Below are positions 43,199 through 51,248 of a stretch of 64,000 bases of DNA, piece by piece (within the stretch, counting starts at the first letter, position 1; every line of letters starts with the position of its first letter). A program made the translations under genes and the position numbers. The DNA lies in NCBI GenBank assembly GCA_900549995.1, contig URQQ01000009.1:1-64000 (forward strand). The letters are read 5' to 3'. Source of the DNA: an uncultured Lachnospiraceae bacterium. GTDB lineage: Bacteria > Bacillota > Clostridia > Lachnospirales > Lachnospiraceae. The notes under the pieces were generated by a model, which was given only the letters and a program-made list of their open reading frames with translations, was not told the origin of the DNA and ran no database searches.

Positions 43199-44110
43199 AT
43201 GAACAAAAACGGAACACTTTGGTATGACACAGACGGAAATTCCATCCAGGCACATGGAGGTATGATTCTTTTCCATGAAGGCAGATATTACTGGTATGGA
43301 GAAAATAAAAACGGTGCCACATCCATCGCACCATCTGGTGATATCCGCGTGGATTTCATAGGAATCTCTTGCTATTCATCGACAGATTGTTTACACTGGA
43401 AAAATGAAGGCATCGTTCTGCCGGCATCTGATGAGCCGGATCACGACCTGTATAAAAACCGGGTATGTGAACGCCCAAAAGTACTCTATAATAAAAAAAC
43501 AAAAGAATTTATCATGTGGATGCATATTGACTCTGCTGACTATACGGCAGCCCGGGCAGGAGCTGCCGTTTCCAAGTCACCGACCGGACCTTTCGAATAT
43601 CTCTACAGTGATATTCCGAACCGCTCCGACTGCCGTGACATGACACTTTACCAGGAACCAGACGGAAAGGCTTATCTGCTTCACAGTTCAGACTGGAACA
43701 AGACACTTCGCATCTCTGAACTCACTGAGGATTACAAAGGATTCACCGGCGTCTGCACTCTTGCTTTCATCGGGCAGGAACGTGAGGCACCGGCTGTATT
43801 TTATAAAGACGGGCTGTACTATATGATCACTTCCGGCTGTACCGGATGGGATCCAAACAGCGCATTATACGGAACTTCCAAAACTCTGCTGACCGGATGG
43901 AAACTGATTGACAACCCATGCGAAGGCCCCAATTACCGCCAGACTTTCTACGGACAGAGTTCCTACGTATTCCAAAAAGACGGTAACTATTATCTGATGC
44001 TTGACCATTGGAAACCAGAGGACCTGAAAAATTCAGGATACAGCATTCTCCCTGTATATGCCGATGGCCTGACAGTAACTGTTCCATGGATGGACACTCC
44101 TGCATTCTAG
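43199..44110 (+). CDS. Glycoside hydrolase family 43-type enzyme
   Basis: A 303-residue cytoplasmic five-bladed beta-propeller enzyme with no signal peptide. It opens TDGNSIQAHGGMILFHEGRY then YWYGENK, the pattern of the GH43 branch that includes exo-beta-1,3-galactanases (GH43_24 and relatives). Later blades show RPKVLYNKKTKEFIMWMH, REAPAVFYKDGLYYMITSG and YGQSSYVFQKDGNYYLMLD. It likely trims imported galactose- or arabinose-rich oligosaccharides. The exact specificity is an inference. AGG near 43186-43188 is a weak ribosome site. An AraC regulator gene follows on the same strand. Confidence 0.82.
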   Translation: MNKNGTLWYDTDGNSIQAHGGMILFHEGRYYWYGENKNGATSIAPSGDIRVDFIGISCYSSTDCLHWKNEGIVLPASDEPDHDLYKNRVCERPKVLYNKKTKEFIMWMHIDSADYTAARAGAAVSKSPTGPFEYLYSDIPNRSDCRDMTLYQEPDGKAYLLHSSDWNKTLRISELTEDYKGFTGVCTLAFIGQEREAPAVFYKDGLYYMITSGCTGWDPNSALYGTSKTLLTGWKLIDNPCEGPNYRQTFYGQSSYVFQKDGNYYLMLDHWKPEDLKNSGYSILPVYADGLTVTVPWMDTPAF

Positions 44111-44189
44111 CGTGTGTCTTCCAAAAACAAGTTTTACCTCGTATAGCCTGACCCATTTTGATATACGATACTTATGAAAGAGGTGTACC

Positions 44190-45044
44190 ATGAGTTATCA
44201 GCGCTATAAAATAACTCCCGAAAAGAAAGAGCCGGAAAAACTGAATATCAACCTGCTCTATATCACTCAGGCACTTTACGACGCCAACTGGAAAAGTGTT
44301 GTACATACCCATCATTTTACAGAGCTTTTTTACGTTGTCTCCGGCAAAGGGAACTTCATCGTGGAAAATGAAAAATTCACAGTCAAAACAGACGATCTGA
44401 TTATTGTCAATCCGAATGTGTCACATACAGAATTCGGAGACGGTAAAACGAATCTGGAATATATTGTACTTGGAATTGAAAATCTTCAGTTTCAGTTAGA
44501 AGGAACTGGCATGCAGTATACCTACAGCAAGCACAATTTCAAAAACTGCAAAGAGGAAATCCTTTATTATCTCCAAAAACTTCTCACAGAGGTGAAGGAC
44601 AAAGAGGAAAACTATGAAATTATCTGCCATAACCTTCTGGAATGTCTTGTGTATTTTCTTACCCGCAAGACCAAAGATTCTCTTTCCTTTGAATCCACGA
44701 AGAAAACAATCCGCGAATGCCGGTTTATCGAACAGTACCTGATGGAGCATTTTTCGGAAGATATCACACTGGAAACATTAAGTAAAATAACTTATATGAA
44801 CAAGTATTATCTCGTACATGCATTCAAAGAATATAAGGGCATGTCACCGATCAACTATCTGATTGACCGGAGAATCCAGGAGGCGCAGTATCTCCTGGAG
44901 ACATCCAACTACAGCATCGCTAAAATTGCACAGGCAGTCGGCTTTTCATCCCAATCCTACTTTTCACAGGTCTTCCGTAAAGAAAAAGGAGTCTCGCCGA
45001 ACCAGTACCGTAAAAGTTATGAACAAAACAAGGAGAATGCTTAA
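44190..45044 (+). CDS. AraC family transcriptional regulator with cupin domain
   Basis: A 284-residue regulator. The N-terminal cupin binds a sugar ligand (HTHHFTELFYVVSGKGNFIV; VNPNVSHTEFGDG). The C-terminal AraC domain has two helix-turn-helix motifs (LETLSKITYMNKYYLVHAFK; IAKIAQAVGFSSQSYFSQVF then RKEKGVSPNQYRK). AAAGAGGTG precedes the ATG. It is 79 bp after the GH43 gene and beside the transporter operon, so it probably controls both. Confidence 0.93.
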   Translation: MSYQRYKITPEKKEPEKLNINLLYITQALYDANWKSVVHTHHFTELFYVVSGKGNFIVENEKFTVKTDDLIIVNPNVSHTEFGDGKTNLEYIVLGIENLQFQLEGTGMQYTYSKHNFKNCKEEILYYLQKLLTEVKDKEENYEIICHNLLECLVYFLTRKTKDSLSFESTKKTIRECRFIEQYLMEHFSEDITLETLSKITYMNKYYLVHAFKEYKGMSPINYLIDRRIQEAQYLLETSNYSIAKIAQAVGFSSQSYFSQVFRKEKGVSPNQYRKSYEQNKENA

Positions 45045-45059
45045 TCTGTGATCTCCTCC

Positions 45060-46493
45060 TTATCCTTCAAAACTCACGGAGCCTGCTTCAATTTTAATCC
45101 CATATTCTTCCTGGATCTTCAGGAACTCGTCCTCTGCGGCAAGTTCCGGTATCTGATCCAGGAATTCTTTGATTGTAGATGCACAGACAGAACGTTCAAT
45201 TCCAGGATCCTGGCATTGAAGTTTCATATATAACAATCTCAGCTTTTTCGACGTTTCATTTTGCCTGATTTCCTCTGCACACACTTCCTGCGCCTCCTTC
45301 ATCTTCCCTTCTTTTTCATAGATACCTGCCAGCTTCAAACAGATCCTCTCCCTTTTCTCAGGACCAATCTCCCCAAAACCCTCTATCGTCCTCGCCTTTT
45401 CTCCCAGCAATGCCACCGTCGTATACTGCTCCCCGGTAAGTTCTCCTTTCACTACTTCCATCTTTTCATATACCCGCAAAATGCACTGCACGAATCGCAC
45501 ATCCGTACAAGCATCAAGCCCTGCTTCAGCATCCGCCAAAAGCATCGAAAGTTCACCATCTTCAAGCTCCGGCACATTCATATACCCTGCAAGGCGGCTG
45601 TACACAGCTGCAGCTCCTGAATCACCTGCTCTTTGAAAATATTCCCGGCTTTTTTCGTAATCCTCCAATTCTGCAAAATACAAAAGCCCCATGTCCATAC
45701 AGAGCGCATTGTACTGCGTTTCTTCCGAAGATACGGTTTCCTGCACTTTCGCATTGCTGTCTTTTCTGATCTTTTTTATATCTGCAGCCTGTACATCTGC
45801 TGATTTTTTCGTCTCATGCATCGCAGGCACGATCTTTTTCAAAGCAAGCCCTGCTGCAGATACAAGCACAAGAAATAAAACTCCTGAGGATATGGTAAAT
45901 TTTTTCAGGATCTGAGGCAGCTTTGGATTTATTTTTTTATATTTGGGAAATTGTTTCAGAATTTCTTCGATATGTTCATATGGACGTTCCCGGGAATTCC
46001 CGAGACACCTGGCAATAATTCTTCGAAGCCTTAACTCTTCCAACTTATTCATCGGCGGCTCTGGCTCCTGGACAGTCAGCAGAAACTGCATCGTTCTGCC
46101 GAGACTGTAAATCTCACTTTTTATTTCTGCCTCATCCCTCACCCCCTGCATCCTGGGGAAAAAATTATTCCGGATCGACCGGCGTTTCAGCTGCCTTGCA
46201 ATCCCTTCATTACTCTTCGCTCCAAAATCCAGAAGCAAAACTTCCCTGTTCTCAGAAAGAAAAACACTGTACGGTGTCACATACGGGTAACTGTGCTCCT
46301 CTTTTGACTGATGAAAGCGTACCAACTGCTTTAGCAGCTCCCTCATCATGTAAAACATCTCCTCTTTTCTGACAACGGGGTGACTTCTGAGCCACTGAAT
46401 AAAAATCTCTCCCCTGACGTAATCCATGACTGGCTGGCACTCGCTTCCATGCTGTACGAACCGGATCACCTCATAGCCCTCCTGATCTGGCAT
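45060..46493 (-). CDS. Pseudokinase-like protein with TM helix and TPR-like C-terminus
   Basis: A 477-residue protein. Residues about 1-190 look like a shortened protein kinase fold: the HRD loop is replaced by YVTPYSVFLSEN, DFG is kept (LLLDFGAKS), and the N-lobe lacks a Gly loop and the catalytic Lys, so it is probably inactive. One TM helix (SSGVLFLVLVSAAGLALKK, about 205-225) is followed by a helical domain with TPR-like pairs (LLYFAELEDYEKSREYFQRA). This order resembles EssB/YukC of type VII secretion, but no other secretion gene is near. The ATG at 46493 has AGGAGG at 7 bases. Function unknown. Confidence 0.6.
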   Translation of the reverse strand: MPDQEGYEVIRFVQHGSECQPVMDYVRGEIFIQWLRSHPVVRKEEMFYMMRELLKQLVRFHQSKEEHSYPYVTPYSVFLSENREVLLLDFGAKSNEGIARQLKRRSIRNNFFPRMQGVRDEAEIKSEIYSLGRTMQFLLTVQEPEPPMNKLEELRLRRIIARCLGNSRERPYEHIEEILKQFPKYKKINPKLPQILKKFTISSGVLFLVLVSAAGLALKKIVPAMHETKKSADVQAADIKKIRKDSNAKVQETVSSEETQYNALCMDMGLLYFAELEDYEKSREYFQRAGDSGAAAVYSRLAGYMNVPELEDGELSMLLADAEAGLDACTDVRFVQCILRVYEKMEVVKGELTGEQYTTVALLGEKARTIEGFGEIGPEKRERICLKLAGIYEKEGKMKEAQEVCAEEIRQNETSKKLRLLYMKLQCQDPGIERSVCASTIKEFLDQIPELAAEDEFLKIQEEYGIKIEAGSVSFEG

Positions 46494-46665
46494 AAACATC
46501 CCTCCTGTTTAATTTTTAAATTCAAATAAAATTGGGAAATAAAAGATACTTGTCTGATAACAGACGTAAGACTGGATATTAGAAATCCAAAACATATTAG
46601 AATAATATGTGGATAATTATATCAACAGGGAAGTTCTCTGTCAATGCTAAGTGAGAAAAATATAA

Positions 46666-46707
46666 GACCGCCGCAAGAACTTCCATTTCTCTGCTCTTGC
46701 GGCGGTC
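46666..46707 (-). terminator. Rho-independent terminator of the PadR operon
   Basis: GACCGCCGCAAGA (46666-46678) pairs perfectly with TCTTGCGGCGGTC (46695-46707). On the minus strand it follows the DUF4097 gene (stop 46751) and is trailed by TTATATTTTT. Confidence 0.85.
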
Positions 46708-46750
46708 CCGTCTTTTCCAAATGATTATTTTATCAATATCATGATGATGA

Positions 46751-47704
46751 TTAATTCTTTCCGGTATCTATCTGGATATCTCCATCATCACTGTTTACAG
46801 ATATTTTTTTGTTATTTCCGTTGGCCACCCGGTACTGTTCTTCATCACTATTGCGGTTATAGCAGCTTCTTCCATCCGGAAGTGTAATCTGTCCATATTC
46901 CGTATACAGATCCATATCGTAATTCTCCCATGAATCTGCAGTCATGAGATTGACATCACCATATTCATTGTCCACCCGGAAATCACGTACATCCATGCTG
47001 CTGACTCTTAAATCACCATCATCCAGCGTAATCTTGGCTGAATCTCCCGTTATCTTGTCAAAGATACAATCGCCGTATTCATTGTCAACGACTATTTTCT
47101 GGACTTCGACATTTCCAGCTTTCAATTCTCCATCATCCATAACCACATCCCATCGGTTTCCTTTTATGTTTTCAACGCTCAGGTCACCGTATCCACAGGT
47201 AGTAGAAAGAGATTTTACATTCATGTCCGGCAGTACTACATCTCCGTCATCACTGTCAATTCTTACATTTGCCAGTGCTTTGTCTTTCGGAATATAGATT
47301 TTCACTTTATAGTTTTCATTGTTTTGAAACGGCATAGTTCCCCACACCATAAAACTTCCAAATCCTTTCGGTTCTCTTTCGTTAAACGTCAGTTTCTCAT
47401 TCTTTATGCTCCACACCGGCTTGATGTTATTTCCTTCAATCCTGTATTCAAGATAATAATCATCGGAAGGAATCACTTCCAGATCCGCATATTCAAGATC
47501 AATGCTCATACTCGAAAATTCATCTATTTTAATTTTCTCCTGGACATATGGTTCCTGACTTTCTATACTGCCCGCAGCATGAACCCCTTCTCTGTCAATA
47601 AAATATCCGGGGTGCCCGCCGAGAATACGGCCAAATATAAGAAGTACTGTTCCCGCAGCAATACAGCCTGCTGCCGCCAATCCAACCATTTTTTTATTCA
47701 ACAT
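46751..47704 (-). CDS. DUF4097 family protein (beta-strand repeat, membrane-anchored)
   Basis: A 317-residue protein with one N-terminal TM anchor (VGLAAAGCIAAGTVLLIFG) and an outer domain of repeated beta-strand turns (SIDLEYADLEVIPSDDYYLE; VRIDSDDGDVVLPDMN; VDNEYGDCIFDKI; VDNEYGDVNLMTADSW; DDGDLRVSSMDV), the hallmark of DUF4097 putative adhesin solenoids. GGGAGGGG lies about 8 bases before the ATG at 47704, 11 bp inside the DUF1700 gene. Last gene of the PadR-DUF1700-DUF4097 module, a set seen in many Firmicutes and linked to envelope stress. Confidence 0.85.
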   Translation of the reverse strand: MLNKKMVGLAAAGCIAAGTVLLIFGRILGGHPGYFIDREGVHAAGSIESQEPYVQEKIKIDEFSSMSIDLEYADLEVIPSDDYYLEYRIEGNNIKPVWSIKNEKLTFNEREPKGFGSFMVWGTMPFQNNENYKVKIYIPKDKALANVRIDSDDGDVVLPDMNVKSLSTTCGYGDLSVENIKGNRWDVVMDDGELKAGNVEVQKIVVDNEYGDCIFDKITGDSAKITLDDGDLRVSSMDVRDFRVDNEYGDVNLMTADSWENYDMDLYTEYGQITLPDGRSCYNRNSDEEQYRVANGNNKKISVNSDDGDIQIDTGKN

Positions 47705-48284
47705 GTTTCTTTCCCCTCCCTGCCATTTTACCAAATAATCTTGTCATCTGATTCAAAAACCATTTACACAGCATAATACTTCCTGCAACAATAAGAATTC
47801 CAAAGCCAACTCCGATGAGACTGATCCCGATCGTCGCAATTCCGTTCGCCGGAGATGTAAATAAAAGCCACACCCCGATAAACATCGACGGTATTGAAAC
47901 CAGCGCAACGGAAAATGCTGACACAGCGATTGCAAATATAATTGCTACAATTACAACAAGGAATGCAAGCACTACAATCGCTGCGGCAAATGCCAGCGGC
48001 AGCCCCACCGGTGCTGCGAAGATCGCAAGAATTCCAATCCAGACTGTTGAAAATCCTCTTTTGACACTTGTGTTCTTCTCCCTGGCATTCTCAAATGCCA
48101 TATCTCTGACAATCTGATCAGCGGCCGCCTCCGGCGCTCCAAGATCTTCAATTGCCTGCTGTTCGTTCTCCGGCCCAGCCTCTTCAAAATACTCTGTAAA
48201 GTACTCCATTGCCCTGTCAAAATCTTCCTTTGGAAGTCTGCGTAACCTGTAGCCAAGCCGCTTCATATATTCATTCCTATTCAT
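47694..48284 (-). CDS. DUF1700 family membrane protein
   Basis: A 196-residue protein. The N-terminal soluble part (YMKRLGYRLRRLPKEDFDRA; EAAADQIVRDM) is the DUF1700/HAAS-like domain, followed by about four TM helices rich in Ala, Ile and Val. GGAGG is about 9 bases before the ATG at 48284, which overlaps the PadR stop by 8 bp. It probably transmits or senses membrane stress in the padR module. Confidence 0.9.
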   Translation of the reverse strand: MNRNEYMKRLGYRLRRLPKEDFDRAMEYFTEYFEEAGPENEQQAIEDLGAPEAAADQIVRDMAFENAREKNTSVKRGFSTVWIGILAIFAAPVGLPLAFAAAIVVLAFLVVIVAIIFAIAVSAFSVALVSIPSMFIGVWLLFTSPANGIATIGISLIGVGFGILIVAGSIMLCKWFLNQMTRLFGKMAGRGKKHVE

Positions 48285-48597
48285 TGTCAGTTCCTCCCTC
48301 CACAATACGATTCACCGTGTCACTGTATGTCTTCCATTCCTTTACAAGTTCCTCATACTGACGCCTGCCTTCTTCTGTTATACTATAATATTTTCGGTTT
48401 CTTCCCTGATACTGCTGGTCATACGTGACCAGAAAATGATTTTCCTGAAGCCGCCTGAGAACCGGATACAGCGTAGAATCCTTTGTATTTGATACCTGCT
48501 TGATAATCTGACTGATCTGATATCCATACGCATCCTCTTTTACAACGACCGAAAGAACCAGCAAATCAAACATGGGAGCATTTAACGGAAATATCAT
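48277..48597 (-). CDS. PadR family transcriptional regulator
   Basis: A 106-residue winged-helix regulator: LLVLSVVVKEDAYGYQISQI; STLYPVLRRLQENHFL then NRKYYSITEEGRRQYEEL. GGGAGGAG lies 8 bases before the ATG. It should repress its own operon; the dyad at 48629-48653 upstream is the likely operator. Confidence 0.95.
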   Translation of the reverse strand: MIFPLNAPMFDLLVLSVVVKEDAYGYQISQIIKQVSNTKDSTLYPVLRRLQENHFLVTYDQQYQGRNRKYYSITEEGRRQYEELVKEWKTYSDTVNRIVEGGTDNE

Positions 48598-48628
48598 ACT
48601 CTCACTCCTCCCTATATGTTTTTTATAA

Positions 48629-48653
48629 GCATATTATATATCGTATAATATAC
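48629..48653. promoter_or_regulatory. Candidate PadR operator
   Basis: GCATATTATA (48629-48638) and TATAATATAC (48644-48653) form an inverted repeat with one mismatch around TATCG. It lies 32 bp before the padR start in a very AT-rich tract that should also contain the -10, so binding would block transcription. Confidence 0.55.
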
Positions 48654-48738
48654 TCTGTCAACATATATATTTTAATTTTATATATATTTTTATATTAGCT
48701 ATTGGAAGATATCGTTTTGAGACGCCTGAAACTAAAAT

Positions 48739-48771
48739 GAGGCGCAGGATCATCGCTTCATCCTGCGCCTC
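48739..48771. terminator. Stem-loop GAGGCGCAGGAT
   Basis: GAGGCGCAGGAT (48739-48750) pairs perfectly with ATCCTGCGCCTC (48760-48771). It lies between the phosphofructokinase gene and padR. Strong stem, weak T-run. Confidence 0.65.
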
Positions 48772-48810
48772 TAACTTTACACTTTTCAATAAATTTTCAT
48801 CCCGAAATAA

Positions 48811-48853
48811 AAGCAGCCGCCATAATCCATAAACCTGATTATGACAGCTGCTT
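48811..48853 (-). terminator. Terminator of the second phosphofructokinase gene
   Basis: AAGCAGC and CATAATC (48811-48827) pair with GATTATG and GCTGCTT (48837-48853), with a small internal bulge. On the minus strand the stem is followed by TTTTATTTC. Confidence 0.7.
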
Positions 48854-48878
48854 ATTCGTTTTACTGATGTAACAATTC

Positions 48879-50111
48879 CTAAATAGGGCGGTACAGGTGT
48901 CTTGGAATACCATCTACCATGACCGGTGACAAATCTCCCTGTATCAATGGCTCTACGTATGACACAAAATCATCTGTCACATAGGTACCGTCTTTATTGA
49001 CCCACTCACGCGGCACAAGTTTCTCATCATTTGCAATCTTATGTACATCTTTTACCTCCGTCTTTACCTGATACGGATCATCTGAGATTCTCTCAAATAC
49101 TACCATTTTGCCCGTATCCCCTTCATCGCCGGCTTTCACTGCCGCACCGCCGACCTGGAACGCTTCCAGAATGTCAACTCTGGATGCCAGATGTGACGCT
49201 GCTCTCTGCAATGTACTCAATTCTACTGCACGTGTTTTACAGCCAATTTCCTGTGCAACCAGGCAGGACAGATAGTTCGCTGTACCTGTCAGCTGTTTAT
49301 GTCCAAAAGCATCTACAAAATCTACAGACTGCCCCAGTTCACACACATATCTGCCGTCTTTCGTTCTGATTCCCTCGGAGACCGCGACAACGATCGATGT
49401 CTGTTTCTCCAGAAGTTTTCTTACCTTCTCAATGAATTTCTCCACATCAAATGTCAGCTCCGGAAGATAGATCATATCCGGCCCCGGACAGTCTTCTCCT
49501 TTGGCAAGTGCCGCCGCACCTGTCAGCCACCCGGCATTTCTTCCCATGATCTCCACGATTGTGACAAGGCCTTTGTCATATACAAGGCTGTATCCGTCAC
49601 GGATAATCTCTTTTACAGAGGTACCGATATATTTTGCAGCACTTCCGTATCCAGGCGTGTGGTCTGTCAGCGCAAGATCATTATCAATCGTTTTCGGCAC
49701 TCCGATAAATTTCGTCGGATGCCCTGTCAGAATGGAATAATCAGAAAGCTTTTTGATTGTATCCATCGAGTCATTCCCGCCGATGTAGATGAAGCATTCG
49801 ATATCAAGCTTATTGAGGATTTCAAAAATCTTCTCATAAATCGCCTTGTCTTCGTGTATCTCCGGCAGTTTAAAACGGCAGGAGCCGAGAAATGCAGCCG
49901 GTGTTCTTTTCAGTAATTCTACGTCTAAATCATTCTTTATATGATCTGACAAATCCACATACTTCTCTTCCATGAAGCCCTGGATTCCATGTAACATTCC
50001 ATATACTTTTTTCGCCCCGCGGTCCATTGCTGTACGATAGACTCCTGCAAGGCTGGAATTGATTGCTGCTGTCGGTCCTCCAGACTGTCCTACAATAACA
50101 TTCCCTTTCAT
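48879..50111 (-). CDS. pfp: PPi-dependent 6-phosphofructokinase, second copy
   Basis: A 410-residue paralogue of the enzyme at 9488. It has VGQSGGPTAAIN, the PPi-type GGNDSMDT and PKTIDNDL motifs and MGRNAGWL (Asn where copy 1 has His). The two copies diverge clearly, so they may differ in regulation or substrate (for example sedoheptulose-7-phosphate, an inference from other PPi enzymes). It has its own terminators and seems to be a single-gene unit between the padR and glp operons. GGAGG precedes the ATG. Confidence 0.92.
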   Translation of the reverse strand: MKGNVIVGQSGGPTAAINSSLAGVYRTAMDRGAKKVYGMLHGIQGFMEEKYVDLSDHIKNDLDVELLKRTPAAFLGSCRFKLPEIHEDKAIYEKIFEILNKLDIECFIYIGGNDSMDTIKKLSDYSILTGHPTKFIGVPKTIDNDLALTDHTPGYGSAAKYIGTSVKEIIRDGYSLVYDKGLVTIVEIMGRNAGWLTGAAALAKGEDCPGPDMIYLPELTFDVEKFIEKVRKLLEKQTSIVVAVSEGIRTKDGRYVCELGQSVDFVDAFGHKQLTGTANYLSCLVAQEIGCKTRAVELSTLQRAASHLASRVDILEAFQVGGAAVKAGDEGDTGKMVVFERISDDPYQVKTEVKDVHKIANDEKLVPREWVNKDGTYVTDDFVSYVEPLIQGDLSPVMVDGIPRHLYRPI

Positions 50112-50287
50112 AAACGCACCTCCATAATTGTGTCGACTTAGTTGATGTATTCAATTTTAGTGCATTTTGCCTGTTTTGTAAAGAAAAAAATCTCCTGCAT
50201 AGTCAATATGTACAATATTCTTCCGTAGAAATACATTCTTTTCCGTGTTCCAGACATATTTCCACTTATGTATACAGCCTGGCAGCT

Positions 50288-50872
50288 TTATTCAAAATCG
50301 ATCAGCACCGCACGGCACGGCGCACCGTCGCTGCCTGCGAGTTTCAGCGGCTGGGCACAGAGAAAGTACGGCCCTTCCTCCACATCTTTTAGTACCATTC
50401 CTTCCCCAATGACAAGGCGCCCGCCCAAAAGGATCCGGTGAATCTCCTTTACAACTTCCGGCTGTTCCACAGGCCCCACGGTCTGGCTCTCCACACCGGC
50501 AAACACCAGTCCCTGCCTGATAAACTCGTATGCCGCCTCTTCCGTCAGTACTGTATTTCCTTTGAACAGTACTCTCTTTTCTTTTCCGTCAAGAAGTTTC
50601 CTGGCGTTTTCCCCATCCAGCACTCCATCCCAGGCAATCACATCTACACTTCCCATCACTTTGGAGAGAGGGACTTCTTCCATCCCCTCTGCACCATCGA
50701 CAAAGTGGCACGGCGCATCCAGATGTGTCCCGTTATGGGCACACATCTTTACGTACGTCAGATTGCATGGATCTCCCTCCTTTATCTGAAGAAGGCGCTC
50801 ATACTCTGGTGCCGGATCTCCGGGGAATACGACGGAATGGAACAATTCCTGCGTAATATCATATAATTTCAT
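50288..50872 (-). CDS. Cyclase family protein (kynurenine formamidase-like)
   Basis: A 194-residue protein of the cyclase/Arylformamidase fold. The metal-binding motif AHNGTHLDAPCHF (about 46-58) and the C-terminal ALPLKLAGSDGAP-like segment (CAQPLKLAGSDGAPCRA) are present. Members hydrolyse N-formyl or cyclic amide bonds. Its start overlaps the DUF1667 gene by 14 bp, so it is co-expressed with the glycerol-3-phosphate genes. Its substrate and link to that pathway are unknown. Confidence 0.87.
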   Translation of the reverse strand: MKLYDITQELFHSVVFPGDPAPEYERLLQIKEGDPCNLTYVKMCAHNGTHLDAPCHFVDGAEGMEEVPLSKVMGSVDVIAWDGVLDGENARKLLDGKEKRVLFKGNTVLTEEAAYEFIRQGLVFAGVESQTVGPVEQPEVVKEIHRILLGGRLVIGEGMVLKDVEEGPYFLCAQPLKLAGSDGAPCRAVLIDFE

Positions 50873-51245
50873 TTCTTTCAGCTCCTTTTAGCACTTCTTT
50901 TGTCGCAACCATATCGACACCTGTTCCTGCGATACTTCGCAGAATCACATCGCCGATATGTACCGGTGCTTCTACTGTAACATTTTTCAGCGCACTGATA
51001 CAGTCAAATATTTTATCTTTCGGAACTTCTTCCTCCGTTTTTACAGATACCATCGGTATCACACCATTTTGGACCTTCACCGTTGTCGTCACAGTCCTTG
51101 TCGGTGATTTAACCTCTCTTCTGGCGTAGCTTTCTCCTTTCGGACACGTATTTCCGGTGATCTTTATCACAGTATGATTTTCCATTTCCACCTGCACCTG
51201 ACATCCCAGAGGGCACCCGATACAGGTAAGTTCTCTGCACTTCAT
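50859..51245 (-). CDS. DUF1667 iron-sulfur-like protein
   Basis: A 128-residue protein with an N-terminal Cys cluster (CRELTCIGCPLGC, Cys 3, 8, 11, 15, plus GNTCPKG) that could bind an Fe-S centre. It matches DUF1667, which is regularly found after the GlpA- and FAD-protein genes in anaerobic Firmicutes. It probably serves as the electron-transfer partner of that dehydrogenase. It is 3 bp from the FAD protein stop. Confidence 0.88.
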   Translation of the reverse strand: MKCRELTCIGCPLGCQVQVEMENHTVIKITGNTCPKGESYARREVKSPTRTVTTTVKVQNGVIPMVSVKTEEEVPKDKIFDCISALKNVTVEAPVHIGDVILRSIAGTGVDMVATKEVLKGAERNEII

Positions 51246-51248
51246 CTT

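Noticed and set aside
45060..46493. A type VII secretion locus
   Set aside because: Only one EssB-like protein is seen, and none of the neighbours fit that system.
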